Below are positions 42,079-51,339 of a DNA stretch of 64,000 nt, in pieces. The stretch is from assembly GCF_003719305.1 (NCBI RefSeq), contig NZ_RARC01000012.1:111889-175888 (forward strand), given 5' to 3'. Numbering within the stretch: the stretch's first letter is position 1; every line of letters begins with the position of its first letter. Origin of the DNA: Mycolicibacterium stellerae (GTDB taxonomy: Bacteria > Actinomycetota > Actinomycetes > Mycobacteriales > Mycobacteriaceae). The notes beneath the pieces were generated by a model, which made no database searches, was not told the DNA's origin, and saw nothing but the letters and a program-made list of their open reading frames with translations. Made by a program: the position numbers and the translations under genes.

Positions 42079-43106
42079 CGCCACGGGTCGTCACCTCTCG
42101 GTCCGTCAACTATCCGGGCGGGTGTGGGAACTGACGGCTGCCGAGGGGTCCCGCCCGGTTCCATTCCACGCAAGCGGACCCCCTCGAACGCCGCGGCCAA
42201 CCTCGCCGGGTCATGTAAAGGTGTACCAGGTCTGGACACCTCAGCAAACTGAACTCCGGCACCCAATATGGTCGCGGTCCGGCTCAGTTGCTCCCGCTCT
42301 CGCTCGCTGGGCACCCGAGCCGCGTCGACGATGATCTCGTCCACCGTGAATCCCGGCGCATGCTGGGCCAACACATGGATATGCCGCTCGACGGAGAACC
42401 CGGCGGTCTCCCCCGGCTCGGCGGCAAGGTTGAGCACCAGCGCACGCCTGGCCGAGGTTTCCTGCAGCGCGGACGCCAGCTCCGGCACGAGGACATGCGG
42501 GATGACGCTGGTGAACCAGGACCCGGGCCCGAGCACGACCAGGTCGGCGCTCATGATCGCGTCAACGGCCTGGCGGGTGGCGGGCGGATCGCTCGGCAGC
42601 AGCCGCACCCGTCGCACCTTGCCAGGCGTCGTCGCGATCGCCACCTGCCCGCGGATCACGCGACTCATCCGCGGATCCGACTCCAGGCCGGCGACGTCCG
42701 CCTCGATCTGCAGTGCGATCGGGCACATCGGCAGCACCCGACCTTTGACGCCGAGGACCCGGCCCAGTTCATCAAGTGCCGCAACGGGATCCGCGAGCAC
42801 CTCATTCAGCCCGGCCAGTAGCAGGTTGCCGATGGGATGGCCCGCCAAGGCGCCACTTCCACCGAATCGGTGCTGAAGGATCGTCGCCCACAGCCGGCCA
42901 TGCGGGCTGTCGGATGCCAACGCGGCCAACGCCATTCGCAGATCACCCGGTGGCACGATGTCGAGCTCGCTGCGCAGCCGGCCAGATGAGCCGCCGTCGT
43001 CGGCGACCGTGACCACGGCGGTGACATGCGGGCTGAGCCTGCGGGCGGCCGACAGGGTGGCGTACAGGCCGTGGCCGCCGCCAAGCGCGACGATGCGCGA
43101 GCTCAT
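42075..43106 (-). CDS. cuvA: CuvA/YvcK family protein
   Basis: A 343-residue YvcK/CofD-like protein. Motifs include VALGGGHGLYATLSA at the N-terminus, VVTVADDGGSSGRLR, and DLVVLGPGSWFTSVIPH. Known mycobacterial CuvA supports cell-wall growth and carbon-source-dependent morphology. YvcK proteins bind UDP-sugars. A proline-rich C-terminal tail (about 25 residues) appears strain-specific. Overlaps of four bases with rapZ and whiA show tight coupling. Confidence 0.92.
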   Translation of the reverse strand: MSSRIVALGGGHGLYATLSAARRLSPHVTAVVTVADDGGSSGRLRSELDIVPPGDLRMALAALASDSPHGRLWATILQHRFGGSGALAGHPIGNLLLAGLNEVLADPVAALDELGRVLGVKGRVLPMCPIALQIEADVAGLESDPRMSRVIRGQVAIATTPGKVRRVRLLPSDPPATRQAVDAIMSADLVVLGPGSWFTSVIPHVLVPELASALQETSARRALVLNLAAEPGETAGFSVERHIHVLAQHAPGFTVDEIIVDAARVPSEREREQLSRTATILGAGVQFAEVSRPGTPLHDPARLAAAFEGVRLRGMEPGGTPRQPSVPTPARIVDGPRGDDPWR

Positions 43107-44032
43107 TCGCGGCCCAGATCCCGGTGCAGCACCCGCACGCTGAGTTGGTCACCGCCCTGCAGTCGCCCCGCCAGTGCCTCGGCCATCGCAACGCTGCGAT
43201 GCTTTCCGCCCGTGCAGCCGATGGCAACGGTCATGTAGCGCTTCCCCTCCCGCCGATATCCCTCGATGACGAGGTCCAGCAGTCGATGGTAGGTGTCGAG
43301 GAACTCCGCCGCCCCCGGCTGCCCCAGCACATACTCGCGAACTGCTGGATGCTGACCGGTGTGCCGTCTCAACTCATCCACCCAGTGCGGGTTCGGCAGG
43401 AACCGGACGTCCATCACCGTGTCGGCATCCATCGGTAACCCGTACTTGTAGCCGAATGATTCCACGGTCACGCTGGTGTAGGCGACCGTCTCACCGCCGA
43501 AGGCGCCTTCGATGGCTTCGCGCAGCGCCGGGACGGACAGCTTTGAGGTGTCGATGATCAGGTCCGCAGTCGCCAGCACGGGCGCCAGCATGGCGCGCTC
43601 GGCGGCGATGCCCTCGGCGAGGGTCTGGTTGCCCTGCAGCGGATGGCTGCGGCGGTTCTGTTCGTAGCGGCGCACCAGAATGTCGTCGGACGCCTCAAGG
43701 AACAACACCCTCGGTGCGATGTCTCGGGTCGCCAGATCCTTACGCACCCAATCCAAATCCCCGGTGAAACCACGCGACCGCACGTCCATGACCACGGCGA
43801 GCTGGGTGATCCGCGAGCCCGCGGCCAACCCAAGGTCGACCATGCGGGCGATGAGCTCGGGCGGCAGGTTGTCGGCCACGTACCAACCGAGGTCCTCGAG
43901 CACCTTGGCCGCCGTGCCGCGCCCCGCCCCGGAGAGCCCGGTCACCAGGACGACGTCGATCCCCGATTCCGTGCCCGTGCCGCGGGAAGCGTCCTGCCCC
44001 CGCAAATCGTCGCCTGCGCCTTGATCCGTCAT
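43103..44032 (-). CDS. rapZ: RapZ-like RNase adapter / nucleotide-binding protein
   Basis: A 309-residue protein of the RapZ (YvcJ) family. The N-terminal P-loop is VLVTGLSGAGRGTAAKVLEDLG, where the usual Lys of Walker A is replaced by Arg. The C-terminal half holds the conserved VESFGYKYGLPMDAD, VRFLPNPHW and IGCTGGKHRSV motifs. Enterobacterial RapZ guides RNase E to a small RNA controlling amino-sugar synthesis; in actinobacteria the role is undefined. The Rv1421 counterpart has the same place. It overlaps uvrC and cuvA by four bases each. Confidence 0.93.
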   Translation of the reverse strand: MTDQGAGDDLRGQDASRGTGTESGIDVVLVTGLSGAGRGTAAKVLEDLGWYVADNLPPELIARMVDLGLAAGSRITQLAVVMDVRSRGFTGDLDWVRKDLATRDIAPRVLFLEASDDILVRRYEQNRRSHPLQGNQTLAEGIAAERAMLAPVLATADLIIDTSKLSVPALREAIEGAFGGETVAYTSVTVESFGYKYGLPMDADTVMDVRFLPNPHWVDELRRHTGQHPAVREYVLGQPGAAEFLDTYHRLLDLVIEGYRREGKRYMTVAIGCTGGKHRSVAMAEALAGRLQGGDQLSVRVLHRDLGRE

Positions 44033-46011
44033 CCCGATGCCCTGCTCTGATCATCGCCGATAACCGGGGCGGGCGCTGACGAATCAGCGGCTACGCCGAG
44101 CGCCTCAAGCACCGCGTTTGCGGTTGTGGCACCGATACCGGGCACCGAGGTGATCTCCTCGACGCTGGCCTGCTTGAGCCGTGCCACCGACCCGAAGTGC
44201 GTGACCAGCGCCTTTCGCCTGTGTTCCCCCAGCCCTGGCACCGAGTCCAGCGCCGATGCCGTCATGCGCTTGGACCGCTTGCTCCGGTGGTAGGTGATCG
44301 CGAACCGGTGTGCTTCGTCGCGCACCCGCTGCAGCAGGAAGAGCCCTTCGCTGTTGCGGGGCATGATCACCGGGTCCGGCTCCGACGGCACCCACACCTC
44401 CTCCAGCCGCTTGGCCAGCCCGATGACGGCCACGTCGGTGACCCCGAGCTCGTCGAGGACCGCCGCCGCCGCGTTGACCTGTGGGGCGCCGCCGTCGACC
44501 ACATAGAGGTTCGGCGGGTAGGCGAACCGGCGCGATTTTCCTTCCGCGGTAAACACACTGGTGTTCTGCAGATCGGACACGTGCCGCGCGAACCGACGCC
44601 GCGTCACCTCGGCGATGGACGCCACGTCATCGGAGCGACCGCCGCCTGCCGCCTCCCGGATCGCGTAGTGCCGGTAGTCGGACTTGCGCGGGAGACCGTC
44701 CTCGAACACCACCAGTGACGCCACCACGTCGGTGCCCTGAACGTGGCTGATGTCGACGCATTCTATGCGCAAAGGTGCATCCGCCAGCCCGAGTGCCTCC
44801 TGAATGCTTTGCAGTGCAGCAGATCTCGCGGTGAAATCACCGGCACGTTTTAGCTTGTGCTGTGTCAGCGCATCCTGCGCGTTACGTTTGACCGTTTCGG
44901 CCAGCGCCCGCTTGTCGCCGCGCATCGGTACCCGCAGCGCCACCCGTGACCCGCGCAGACCGCACAACCACGTTTCCAGTTCATCGGAGTTGGGCGGCAG
45001 GACCGGAACCAGGATCTGCCGCGGCACCGGGTTGGTCGACTCGTCGGCCGCACCGTCCAACTCGGCCTGGTCCCCGTAGAACTGAGTGAGGAACTGTTCG
45101 ACCAGGTGAGCCTGTCCGGAATCCTCTGGATCACCGGACTTTTCGACGATCCAGCCGCGCTGACCGCGCACCCGACCGCCACGCACATGGAACACCTGCA
45201 CGGCGGCCTCGAGTTCGTCGTCGGCGAAGGCAACCACGTCTGCGTCGGTGCCATCGCCGAACACCACCGTCTGCTTCTCCAGTGCGCGTTTGAGCGCGGA
45301 GATGTTGTCCCGCAGCCGCGCCGCGCGCTCGAAGTCGAGTCGCTCGGCAGCCGCGGTCATCTCGCGTTCCATATCCCGTGCCAACCGGTCGGTCTTCCCG
45401 GACAGGAAGTCGCAGAAGTCCACCACGATCTTCCGGTGTTCTTCTGCGGAGACCCGGCCCACACATGGGGCCGAACACTTGTCGATGTACCCCAACAGAC
45501 ACGGTCGGTCGATCTGCTTGTGCCGCTTGAAAACTCCCGCCGAGCACGTCCGGGCCGGAAACACCCGGGTGAGCAGATCGAGCGTCTCGCGGATAGCCCA
45601 GGCATGCGAGTATGGCCCGAAATACCGGACCCCCTTGCGGCGCGGGCCCCGGTACACCATCAGCCGCGGATATTCCTCATTGAGAGTCACCGCCAGCACC
45701 GGGTAGGACTTGTCGTCGCGGTATCGAATGTTGAACCGCGGGTCGAATTCCTTGATCCAGTTGTATTCCAGCTGCAGCGCCTCGACCTCGGTGCTCACCA
45801 CCGTCCACTCGACGCTGCCCGCGGCCATCACCATCTGGCGGGTTCGCGGTGCCAGCCCGGAGATATCGGCGAAGTAGGAGTTCAGCCGGCTGCGCAGGCT
45901 CTTGGCCTTGCCAACGTAGATGACCCGGCCGTGCGGATCGCGAAACCGGTAGACGCCGGGCTCGACGGGGATCGATCCGGGCGCCGGTCGGTACGTCGCG
46001 GGATCGGGCAC
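44029..46011 (-). CDS. uvrC: UvrC excinuclease subunit
   Basis: A 660-residue nucleotide-excision repair nuclease. Domains in order are: GIY-YIG near residues 15-95 (GVYRFRDPHGRVIYVGKAKSL), the cysteine region TCSAGVFKRHKQIDRPCLLGYIDKCSAPC, a UvrB-interacting UVR helix pair (about 210-245), the RNase H-like 5'-nuclease (RIECVDISHVQGTD and LYVVDGGAPQVNAA) and tandem helix-hairpin-helix at the end (SVPGLGEHRRKAL, SVPGIGATTANAV). GTG start at 46011. First gene of the uvrC-rapZ-cuvA-whiA operon. Confidence 0.97.
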   Translation of the reverse strand: MPDPATYRPAPGSIPVEPGVYRFRDPHGRVIYVGKAKSLRSRLNSYFADISGLAPRTRQMVMAAGSVEWTVVSTEVEALQLEYNWIKEFDPRFNIRYRDDKSYPVLAVTLNEEYPRLMVYRGPRRKGVRYFGPYSHAWAIRETLDLLTRVFPARTCSAGVFKRHKQIDRPCLLGYIDKCSAPCVGRVSAEEHRKIVVDFCDFLSGKTDRLARDMEREMTAAAERLDFERAARLRDNISALKRALEKQTVVFGDGTDADVVAFADDELEAAVQVFHVRGGRVRGQRGWIVEKSGDPEDSGQAHLVEQFLTQFYGDQAELDGAADESTNPVPRQILVPVLPPNSDELETWLCGLRGSRVALRVPMRGDKRALAETVKRNAQDALTQHKLKRAGDFTARSAALQSIQEALGLADAPLRIECVDISHVQGTDVVASLVVFEDGLPRKSDYRHYAIREAAGGGRSDDVASIAEVTRRRFARHVSDLQNTSVFTAEGKSRRFAYPPNLYVVDGGAPQVNAAAAVLDELGVTDVAVIGLAKRLEEVWVPSEPDPVIMPRNSEGLFLLQRVRDEAHRFAITYHRSKRSKRMTASALDSVPGLGEHRRKALVTHFGSVARLKQASVEEITSVPGIGATTANAVLEALGVAADSSAPAPVIGDDQSRASG

Positions 46012-46111
46012 GGATTCCAGGTTACTGCCGGTGGTTCGGCGGGCAGGAGCGATGGGCCCACCGCGCAGCGAGGGGACGACTCGGGGGTGTGTCGGACGCG
46101 CCCCGATGATC

Positions 46112-46117
46112 TACCGT
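46112..46117 (+). promoter_or_regulatory. -10 element, leaderless start of ggt
   Basis: TACCGT is followed by six bases and the ATG at 46124. No ribosome-binding site is seen. An alternative in-frame ATG at 46106 lies upstream of this element. Confidence 0.5.
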
Positions 46118-46123
46118 CAAGTG

Positions 46124-48043
46124 ATGCGGACCCCGTCATTGCGAAAGCTGACGGCCTCGCTGACAGGGGTCGTCCTGGTGCTGGCCGGATGCGGTGCGCA
46201 GGAGAAACCGCCACCGTCGGCGGCCGGCCCGTGCGCGATCGTCGAGAACGGCTCCCCTGCGCCGAAGACCTCCGAGGCCACCGGTTCGCAACCCGAGGTC
46301 GCCACCGGCTACCGCAAGGACATGACTGCCGTGCACACGGCGCGCTACGCGGTCGCGACGGCCAATCCGCTGGCCACCCAGGAGGCCTGCGAGGTGCTCA
46401 AGCACGGCGGGACGGCGGCCGACGCCCTGGTCGCCGCGCAAGCCGTGCTTGGCCTGGTGGAGCCGCAGTCGTCGGGGATCGGCGGCGGCGGGTTCCTGCT
46501 CTATTACGACGCCGCGGCCAAGTCGGTGCAGGCATACGACGGCCGGGAGACCGCTCCCGCCGCGGCCGATGAGAACTATCTGCGCTGGATCTCGAACACC
46601 GATCGCACCGAACCCAAGCCGGACGCGCGCGGATCCGGCCGCTCCATCGGTGTGCCGGGCATCCTCCGCTTGCTGATGGACGTCCACCAACAGCACGGCA
46701 AGACCCCGTGGCGCGACCTGTTCGCCCCTGCGGTGACACTCGCCGACGACGGCTTCGACATCAGCCCACGGCTGGCCTCCGCAATCGCCGACGCTGCGTC
46801 AAAGTTGAAGGTCGATCCCCAAGCCGCGGCCTACTTTCTCAACCCCGACGGCAGCCCGAAGACAGCCGATACCAAACTCACCAACCCGGCGTACTCAAAG
46901 ACACTGGGTGTCATCGCAGCGGACCCCAATTCGTTCTATACCGGCGATATCGCCAAGGCGATCGTCGCCGCAGCGGCCGATACCTCCGGGGGCCGCACGC
47001 CCAGCCTGATGACGACGGAGGACCTGGCCGGCTACGCCGCAAAGCTTCGCGAGCCCATCTGCATGCCATACCGCGGCAAGGAGGTCTGCGGCATGCCGCC
47101 ACCCTCGTCCGGCGGCATCGCGGTGGCCTCCACGCTCGGTGTTCTCGATCATTTCCCGATGAACGAACACAAACCCACCGACATGGACCTCAACGGCGGA
47201 AAGCCGTCCGTGATGGGAGTGCACCTGATCTCGGAAGCCGAGCGCCTGGCATACGCCGACCGCGACAAGTACGTCGCCGACACGGATTTCGTGCCGCTGC
47301 CCGGTGGAACCCCGAACACGTTGTTGAACAGCGCCTACCTCGCGCAGCGGGCCGCACTCATCTCCGAGCAGCGCAGCATGGGCACCGCAAAGCCCGGCGA
47401 GTTCGGGGCGCCCCCGTCGACACCGGTGCCCGTCCCCGAGCACGGCACCAGCCAGATCAGCGTCGTCGACTCGCAGGGCAACGCCGCCGCGCTGACCACG
47501 ACCGTTGAGTCGCAGTTCGGCTCGTTCCACATGGTGGACGGCTTCATTCTGAACAACCAGCTGACCGACTTCTCCGCCGAGCCTGCCGGTCCTGACGGGG
47601 TGCCCGTGCCCAATCGGGTGCAGGGCGGCAAGCGGCCTCGCAGCACGATGGCACCCACCCTGATCTTCGAGAAGTCCGGCACCGGCCGCGGCCCGCTGTT
47701 TGCAACGCTGGGGTCCCCCGGCGGCGCGGTGATCATTCAGTTCGTCGTGAAAACCGTTGTGGGAATGATTGATTGGGGAATGGATCCGCAGCAGGCGGTT
47801 GGCATGGTGGACTTCGGCGCGGCCAACTCACCGAAGACCAATGTCGGTGGAGAACACCCCAACATCGACACCACCGACAACGGTGACCACGATCCGCTGG
47901 TGGCTGGCCTGCGCAAGCTCGGCCACCAGGTCGACCTCGCCGACCAGTCCAGTGGTTTGTCGGCGATCATCCGCGGCTCGCAGGGGTGGACCGGCGGGGC
48001 GGACCCGCGCCGCGAGGGGCTGGTGATGGGCGATCCTCGGTGA
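46124..48043 (+). CDS. ggt: Gamma-glutamyltransferase, lipoprotein
   Basis: A 639-residue Ntn-hydrolase that hydrolyses or transfers the gamma-glutamyl group of glutathione-like compounds. The signal ends in a lipobox (VLVLAGC, Cys near residue 25), so the protein is probably anchored outside the membrane. The large-subunit motif SSGIGGGGFLLYYD is followed by the self-cleavage site before the nucleophile threonine in HGTSQISVVDSQGNAAALTTT. The glycine loop in GSPGGAVIIQF and NNQLTDFS are also conserved. It overlaps the GNAT start by four bases. Its natural substrate in a mycothiol-using organism is uncertain. Confidence 0.93.
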   Translation: MRTPSLRKLTASLTGVVLVLAGCGAQEKPPPSAAGPCAIVENGSPAPKTSEATGSQPEVATGYRKDMTAVHTARYAVATANPLATQEACEVLKHGGTAADALVAAQAVLGLVEPQSSGIGGGGFLLYYDAAAKSVQAYDGRETAPAAADENYLRWISNTDRTEPKPDARGSGRSIGVPGILRLLMDVHQQHGKTPWRDLFAPAVTLADDGFDISPRLASAIADAASKLKVDPQAAAYFLNPDGSPKTADTKLTNPAYSKTLGVIAADPNSFYTGDIAKAIVAAAADTSGGRTPSLMTTEDLAGYAAKLREPICMPYRGKEVCGMPPPSSGGIAVASTLGVLDHFPMNEHKPTDMDLNGGKPSVMGVHLISEAERLAYADRDKYVADTDFVPLPGGTPNTLLNSAYLAQRAALISEQRSMGTAKPGEFGAPPSTPVPVPEHGTSQISVVDSQGNAAALTTTVESQFGSFHMVDGFILNNQLTDFSAEPAGPDGVPVPNRVQGGKRPRSTMAPTLIFEKSGTGRGPLFATLGSPGGAVIIQFVVKTVVGMIDWGMDPQQAVGMVDFGAANSPKTNVGGEHPNIDTTDNGDHDPLVAGLRKLGHQVDLADQSSGLSAIIRGSQGWTGGADPRREGLVMGDPR

Positions 48044-48507
48044 CCGCGCGGGTCACCCGGCTGACGGAATCGGACTGGCGGCTGTTCGCAGCGGTCCGGC
48101 TACGGGCGCTGACTGACTCCCTCGGTGCCGACGACCCTCAGTACCGTCAGGAGTCCACCTTCACCGCCGCGCAGTGGCGCAGGCGCCTACGCGACCATGC
48201 GCAGTTCGCCGCGATGCTCAACGAGCGTCCGGTCGGCCTGATCGGTGCGCAGCAGGAAAACGCCGAAACCGTTTACCTCTACTCACTGTGGCTCGACCCG
48301 GCGGCCCGCGGATATGGGCTTGCCCGACCTCTGGTCGCCGCCGCCGTGGACTGGGCACGCGACCGGCAGGCCCGCCTCGTGACTCTGCGGGTGGCGGTGG
48401 ACAACACCGTCGCCAGAGGCGTCTACGAAAGCCTTGGCTTCGCGCCGGTGGCGGGCAACGGCGCCAACGCCCGTGACGAAGTACCGATGTCGCTCAGCGT
48501 GCGGTGA
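48040..48507 (+). CDS. GNAT family N-acetyltransferase
   Basis: A 155-residue acetyl-CoA-dependent transferase. The acetyl-CoA loop is in YLYSLWLDPAARGYGLARPLVAAA (motif A with RGYG.A), and the C-terminal VARGVYESLGFAPV is typical. GTG start in the four-base overlap GTGA with ggt shows co-transcription, so it may act on amino-acid products of the gamma-glutamyltransferase, though that is inference. The end overlaps the convergent PH-domain gene by 14 bases. Confidence 0.88.
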   Translation: MTARVTRLTESDWRLFAAVRLRALTDSLGADDPQYRQESTFTAAQWRRRLRDHAQFAAMLNERPVGLIGAQQENAETVYLYSLWLDPAARGYGLARPLVAAAVDWARDRQARLVTLRVAVDNTVARGVYESLGFAPVAGNGANARDEVPMSLSVR

Positions 48508-49024
48508 GGTCGGGCCGGTAGCGGGCGATGAGACCGCGTACGTTGTCCATCGCCTCGACGGCACGGTCCTTGTCGACAGCCTGGATCGCCATCAGCGGGA
48601 TGTACTCATCGTCGGGCAGGTCGACGCGAGCCCACCGCGCACCAGGCGGAAACGTCACCCCGACGACGTCCGACCACGGAATCAGCTTGTCGCCGACCAG
48701 GTTTCGCACCTCCACACCTGGCGCACCGATGCGCAACCGTGGCCGGGCGAACAACAGCACCGCGCACGCGATGACAGCGCCGAGCAGCGCGATCGCCACC
48801 TGGTCGGCGGTCTGGAAAATGACCCCGGTCGACGAAATCTTCAGCAGCACACCGACAGTCACGTGAACGGCCAGGATCACCGCAGCCGCGCCATAGGCGA
48901 AATACGGTGTCAGGTGTGGCCGTACCTCGAGGTCCCAGTGCCTGATGCCTTGACTCCCCGCTCGCTCCGGTCCTCGCTCGTTCCTCGCTGCGATCCTCAC
49001 TCGCGGTCGTCTTCGGGCGCTCAT
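48494..49024 (-). CDS. PH-domain membrane protein (Rv1417-like)
   Basis: A 176-residue protein with two membrane helices (about residues 40-62 and 72-92), then a bacterial PH-like domain of the PF10756 type. The PH part holds RPRLRIGAPGVEVRNLVGDKLIPWSDVVGVTFP and ARVDLPDDEYIPLMAIQAVDKDRAVEAM. The first 30 residues are basic and may be spurious. ATG 49024 overlaps the ribH stop by four bases. Rv1417 occupies the same site. Function unknown. Confidence 0.82.
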   Translation of the reverse strand: MSARRRPRVRIAARNERGPERAGSQGIRHWDLEVRPHLTPYFAYGAAAVILAVHVTVGVLLKISSTGVIFQTADQVAIALLGAVIACAVLLFARPRLRIGAPGVEVRNLVGDKLIPWSDVVGVTFPPGARWARVDLPDDEYIPLMAIQAVDKDRAVEAMDNVRGLIARYRPDLTAR

Positions 49025-49503
49025 GACCGCTTGCGCAGGTCGCGCAGCGTCAGCGCGGTGGACAATGCTGCGGCGGCGGCCTGTGCGCCCTTGTCCTCAG
49101 TCGAATCGGGCAGGCCGGCTCGGGCCAGCGCCTGCTGCTCGGTGTTCGTGGTCAGCACGCCGTTGGCTACCGGGGTCGACAGATCCAGCGACACCCGGGT
49201 CAGGCCCTGGGTCACCGCATCGCAGACGTAGTCGAAATGCGGTGTCTCGCCACGGATCACCACACCGAGCGCGATGACGGCGTCATGGGTGGCCGCCAGC
49301 GCCTGCGCCACCACGGGAATCTCGATCGCGCCCAACACCCGCACCACCGTCGGGTTGTCGATGCCAGCGTCGGCGGCGATCTTGCGGGCACCGTCGAGCA
49401 GGGCATTACAGACCGTCTCGTGCCAGGTGCTCGCCACGATCGCCAGCGTCAGGTCAGCTGCGTCGAGCTGTGGCAGCTCGGGAACTCCCGCGCCCCCGCT
49501 CAA
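49021..49503 (-). CDS. ribH: 6,7-dimethyl-8-ribityllumazine synthase
   Basis: A 160-residue RibH that joins 3,4-dihydroxy-2-butanone 4-phosphate with the ribityl-aminopyrimidine to form lumazine. Substrate motifs are VVRVLGAIEIPVVAQ, VIRGETPHFDYVCD (catalytic region) and GVLTTNTEQQAL. The start codon is TTG at 49503, within a TTGA overlap with ribBA; this gives the SGGAGVPELP N-terminus that matches mycobacterial RibH. The end overlaps the PH-domain gene. Confidence 0.94.
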   Translation of the reverse strand: MSGGAGVPELPQLDAADLTLAIVASTWHETVCNALLDGARKIAADAGIDNPTVVRVLGAIEIPVVAQALAATHDAVIALGVVIRGETPHFDYVCDAVTQGLTRVSLDLSTPVANGVLTTNTEQQALARAGLPDSTEDKGAQAAAAALSTALTLRDLRKRS

Positions 49504-50771
49504 ATCGCCCCGCCGAATTCGCCAGGAACCACCTCGTCGTAGTCGTCGAGCCCGCTCAGGTCGTGGCCCATGCGGTCGCGCTTGGTCATCAGATAGCGGA
49601 TGTTCTCTGCGTTGGCACGCACCGGCAGAGGAACGCGCTCGATGATGTGCAGGCCGTAGCCGTCCAAACCGACGCGTTTGGCCGGGTTGTTGGTCAGCAG
49701 GCGCATCGACCGCACGCCGAGGTCGACCAGTATCTGTGCTCCGATGCCGTAGTCGCGGGCATCGGCGGGCAGGCCGAGCTTGAGATTGGCGTCGACGGTG
49801 TCGTCGCCTGCGTCCTGCAATTGGTAGGCCTGCAACTTGTGCATGAGCCCGATGCCGCGCCCCTCGTGGCCGCGCATGTACAGCACCACGCCCCGGTTCT
49901 CACTGGCCACCATCGCCAGCGCGGCGTCCAGTTGCGGGCCGCAGTCGCAGCGGCGGGACCCGAACACGTCGCCGGTCAGACACTCGGAGTGCACACGGAC
50001 CAGCACGTCATGGCCGTCGGCGTGCGGCCCGGAGATATCGCCCCTGACCAGAGCAACGTGCTCGACGTCCTCGTAGATGCTCGAGTAACCGACGGCGCGG
50101 AACTCGCCGTGTCGGGTAGGGATGCGGGCCTCGGCGACGCGTTCGATGTGTTTCTCGTGCTTGCGGCGCCACTCGATGAGGTCGGCGATCGAGATCAGCG
50201 CGAGGTTGTGCTCGTCGGCGAAGACCCGAAGTTCATCGGTCTGCGCCATCGCGCCTTCGTCTTTCTGGCTGACGATCTCGCAGATGGCGCCCGCCGGCTG
50301 CAGGCCCGCCAACCTGGCGAGATCGACGGCGGCCTCGGTGTGGCCGGGCCGCCGAAGCACCCCACCGTCCTTGGCGCGCAGCGGAACAACATGGCCGGGC
50401 CGGGTGAAGTCGTCGGCCACGCTGCTCGGATCGGCCAGCAGCCGCATCGTGGTGGCGCGGTCGGAGGCCGAGATTCCGGTGCCGACACCCACCTTTGCGT
50501 CCACCGTCACGGTGTAGGCGGTGCCGTGCTTGTCCTGGTTGACCGCGTACATCGGAAGCAGCCCGAGCTTGTCGCAGACCGCCCCGTCCAGCGGTACGCA
50601 CAGATAACCCGACGTGTAGCGGACCATGAATGCGACGAGCTCGGGGGTGGCCTTCTCGGCGGCGAAGATGAGGTCGCCCTCGTTCTCACGGTCCTCGTCG
50701 TCGACGACGACGACGGCCTTCCCCGCCGCGATGTCGGCAACTGCCCGTTCGACGGAGTCCAACCTCGTCAT
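49500..50771 (-). CDS. ribBA: Bifunctional DHBP synthase / GTP cyclohydrolase II
   Basis: A 423-residue fusion. The N-terminal half (about 1-200) is 3,4-dihydroxy-2-butanone-4-phosphate synthase, with VVDDEDRENEGDLIFAAE and the RPGHTEAAVDLARLAG site. The C-terminal half is GTP cyclohydrolase II with the zinc cysteines in SECLTGDVFGSRRCDCGPQLD and RGHEGRGIGL. It provides both entry substrates of the riboflavin pathway. It matches Rv1415. ATG 50771 gives the conserved MTRLDSVERA start. I looked for an FMN riboswitch upstream and did not find one. Confidence 0.96.
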   Translation of the reverse strand: MTRLDSVERAVADIAAGKAVVVVDDEDRENEGDLIFAAEKATPELVAFMVRYTSGYLCVPLDGAVCDKLGLLPMYAVNQDKHGTAYTVTVDAKVGVGTGISASDRATTMRLLADPSSVADDFTRPGHVVPLRAKDGGVLRRPGHTEAAVDLARLAGLQPAGAICEIVSQKDEGAMAQTDELRVFADEHNLALISIADLIEWRRKHEKHIERVAEARIPTRHGEFRAVGYSSIYEDVEHVALVRGDISGPHADGHDVLVRVHSECLTGDVFGSRRCDCGPQLDAALAMVASENRGVVLYMRGHEGRGIGLMHKLQAYQLQDAGDDTVDANLKLGLPADARDYGIGAQILVDLGVRSMRLLTNNPAKRVGLDGYGLHIIERVPLPVRANAENIRYLMTKRDRMGHDLSGLDDYDEVVPGEFGGAI

Positions 50772-50860
50772 TCTTGCCACCCTTGCCGGTTCCGGCCGGA
50801 ACCATCGTCGCCGTATCCAGTATGAACCACGACGAAGTGGCGATTATTGCTCGCCTGGGT

Positions 50861-51121
50861 TCAGCAGGGGTCGCCAGGAGGGGTGTAGTAGGGCACACCT
50901 TCGACGGTGTAGCACGGCACCTCGCCGGGAACGTAGGGATCTGCGGCCGACGCGATGGCCACCCCCCTGGCCACATCACCGGCGACATTGGTACATCCGC
51001 CCACCGCGACGTGGCGTCCGCCCGCGCCCGCGCAGATCTCGGCCTGCGCCACCGGTGCGACGGCAATCGGGGCGACCGCGGCCGCACCGGCCGTCAACAG
51101 CACTACTGCCAGCTTCTTCAT
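50861..51121 (-). CDS. Small secreted cysteine-containing protein
   Basis: An 86-residue exported protein. Residues 1-27 are a classical signal peptide (MKKLAVVLLTAGAAAVAPIA..AQA). The mature part of about 59 residues has four cysteines (ICAGAGG, GGCTNV, VPCYTV and the final PC), which suggests two disulfides. AAAGGAAG precedes the ATG. It lies upstream of ribBA on the same strand, but the 89-base gap suggests separate expression. No family is recognised. Confidence 0.8.
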   Translation of the reverse strand: MKKLAVVLLTAGAAAVAPIAVAPVAQAEICAGAGGRHVAVGGCTNVAGDVARGVAIASAADPYVPGEVPCYTVEGVPYYTPPGDPC

Positions 51122-51339
51122 TGCGTACTTCCTTTGCTCGGGCCCGGCCTGCCGTTATTATCGCGCCCGCTCATTGCACTGCGTGGTGAATTCACTCTTT
51201 GTCCTCGTCGCTTACCTGGCGGCTAGTAAATCCTGCCCTCTGAACAGCGGAATCTGGCTTCCGCGCGATTACGGAGGCGCCCCGTTGAACAGGATCATTT
51301 CCCTCAACAGCCAAGCAGTACGACACCAGGGAGATCACC

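Noticed and set aside
50772..50860. FMN riboswitch upstream of ribBA
   Set aside because: The gap is only 89 bases and lacks the conserved RFN helices, so it is too small and unstructured.
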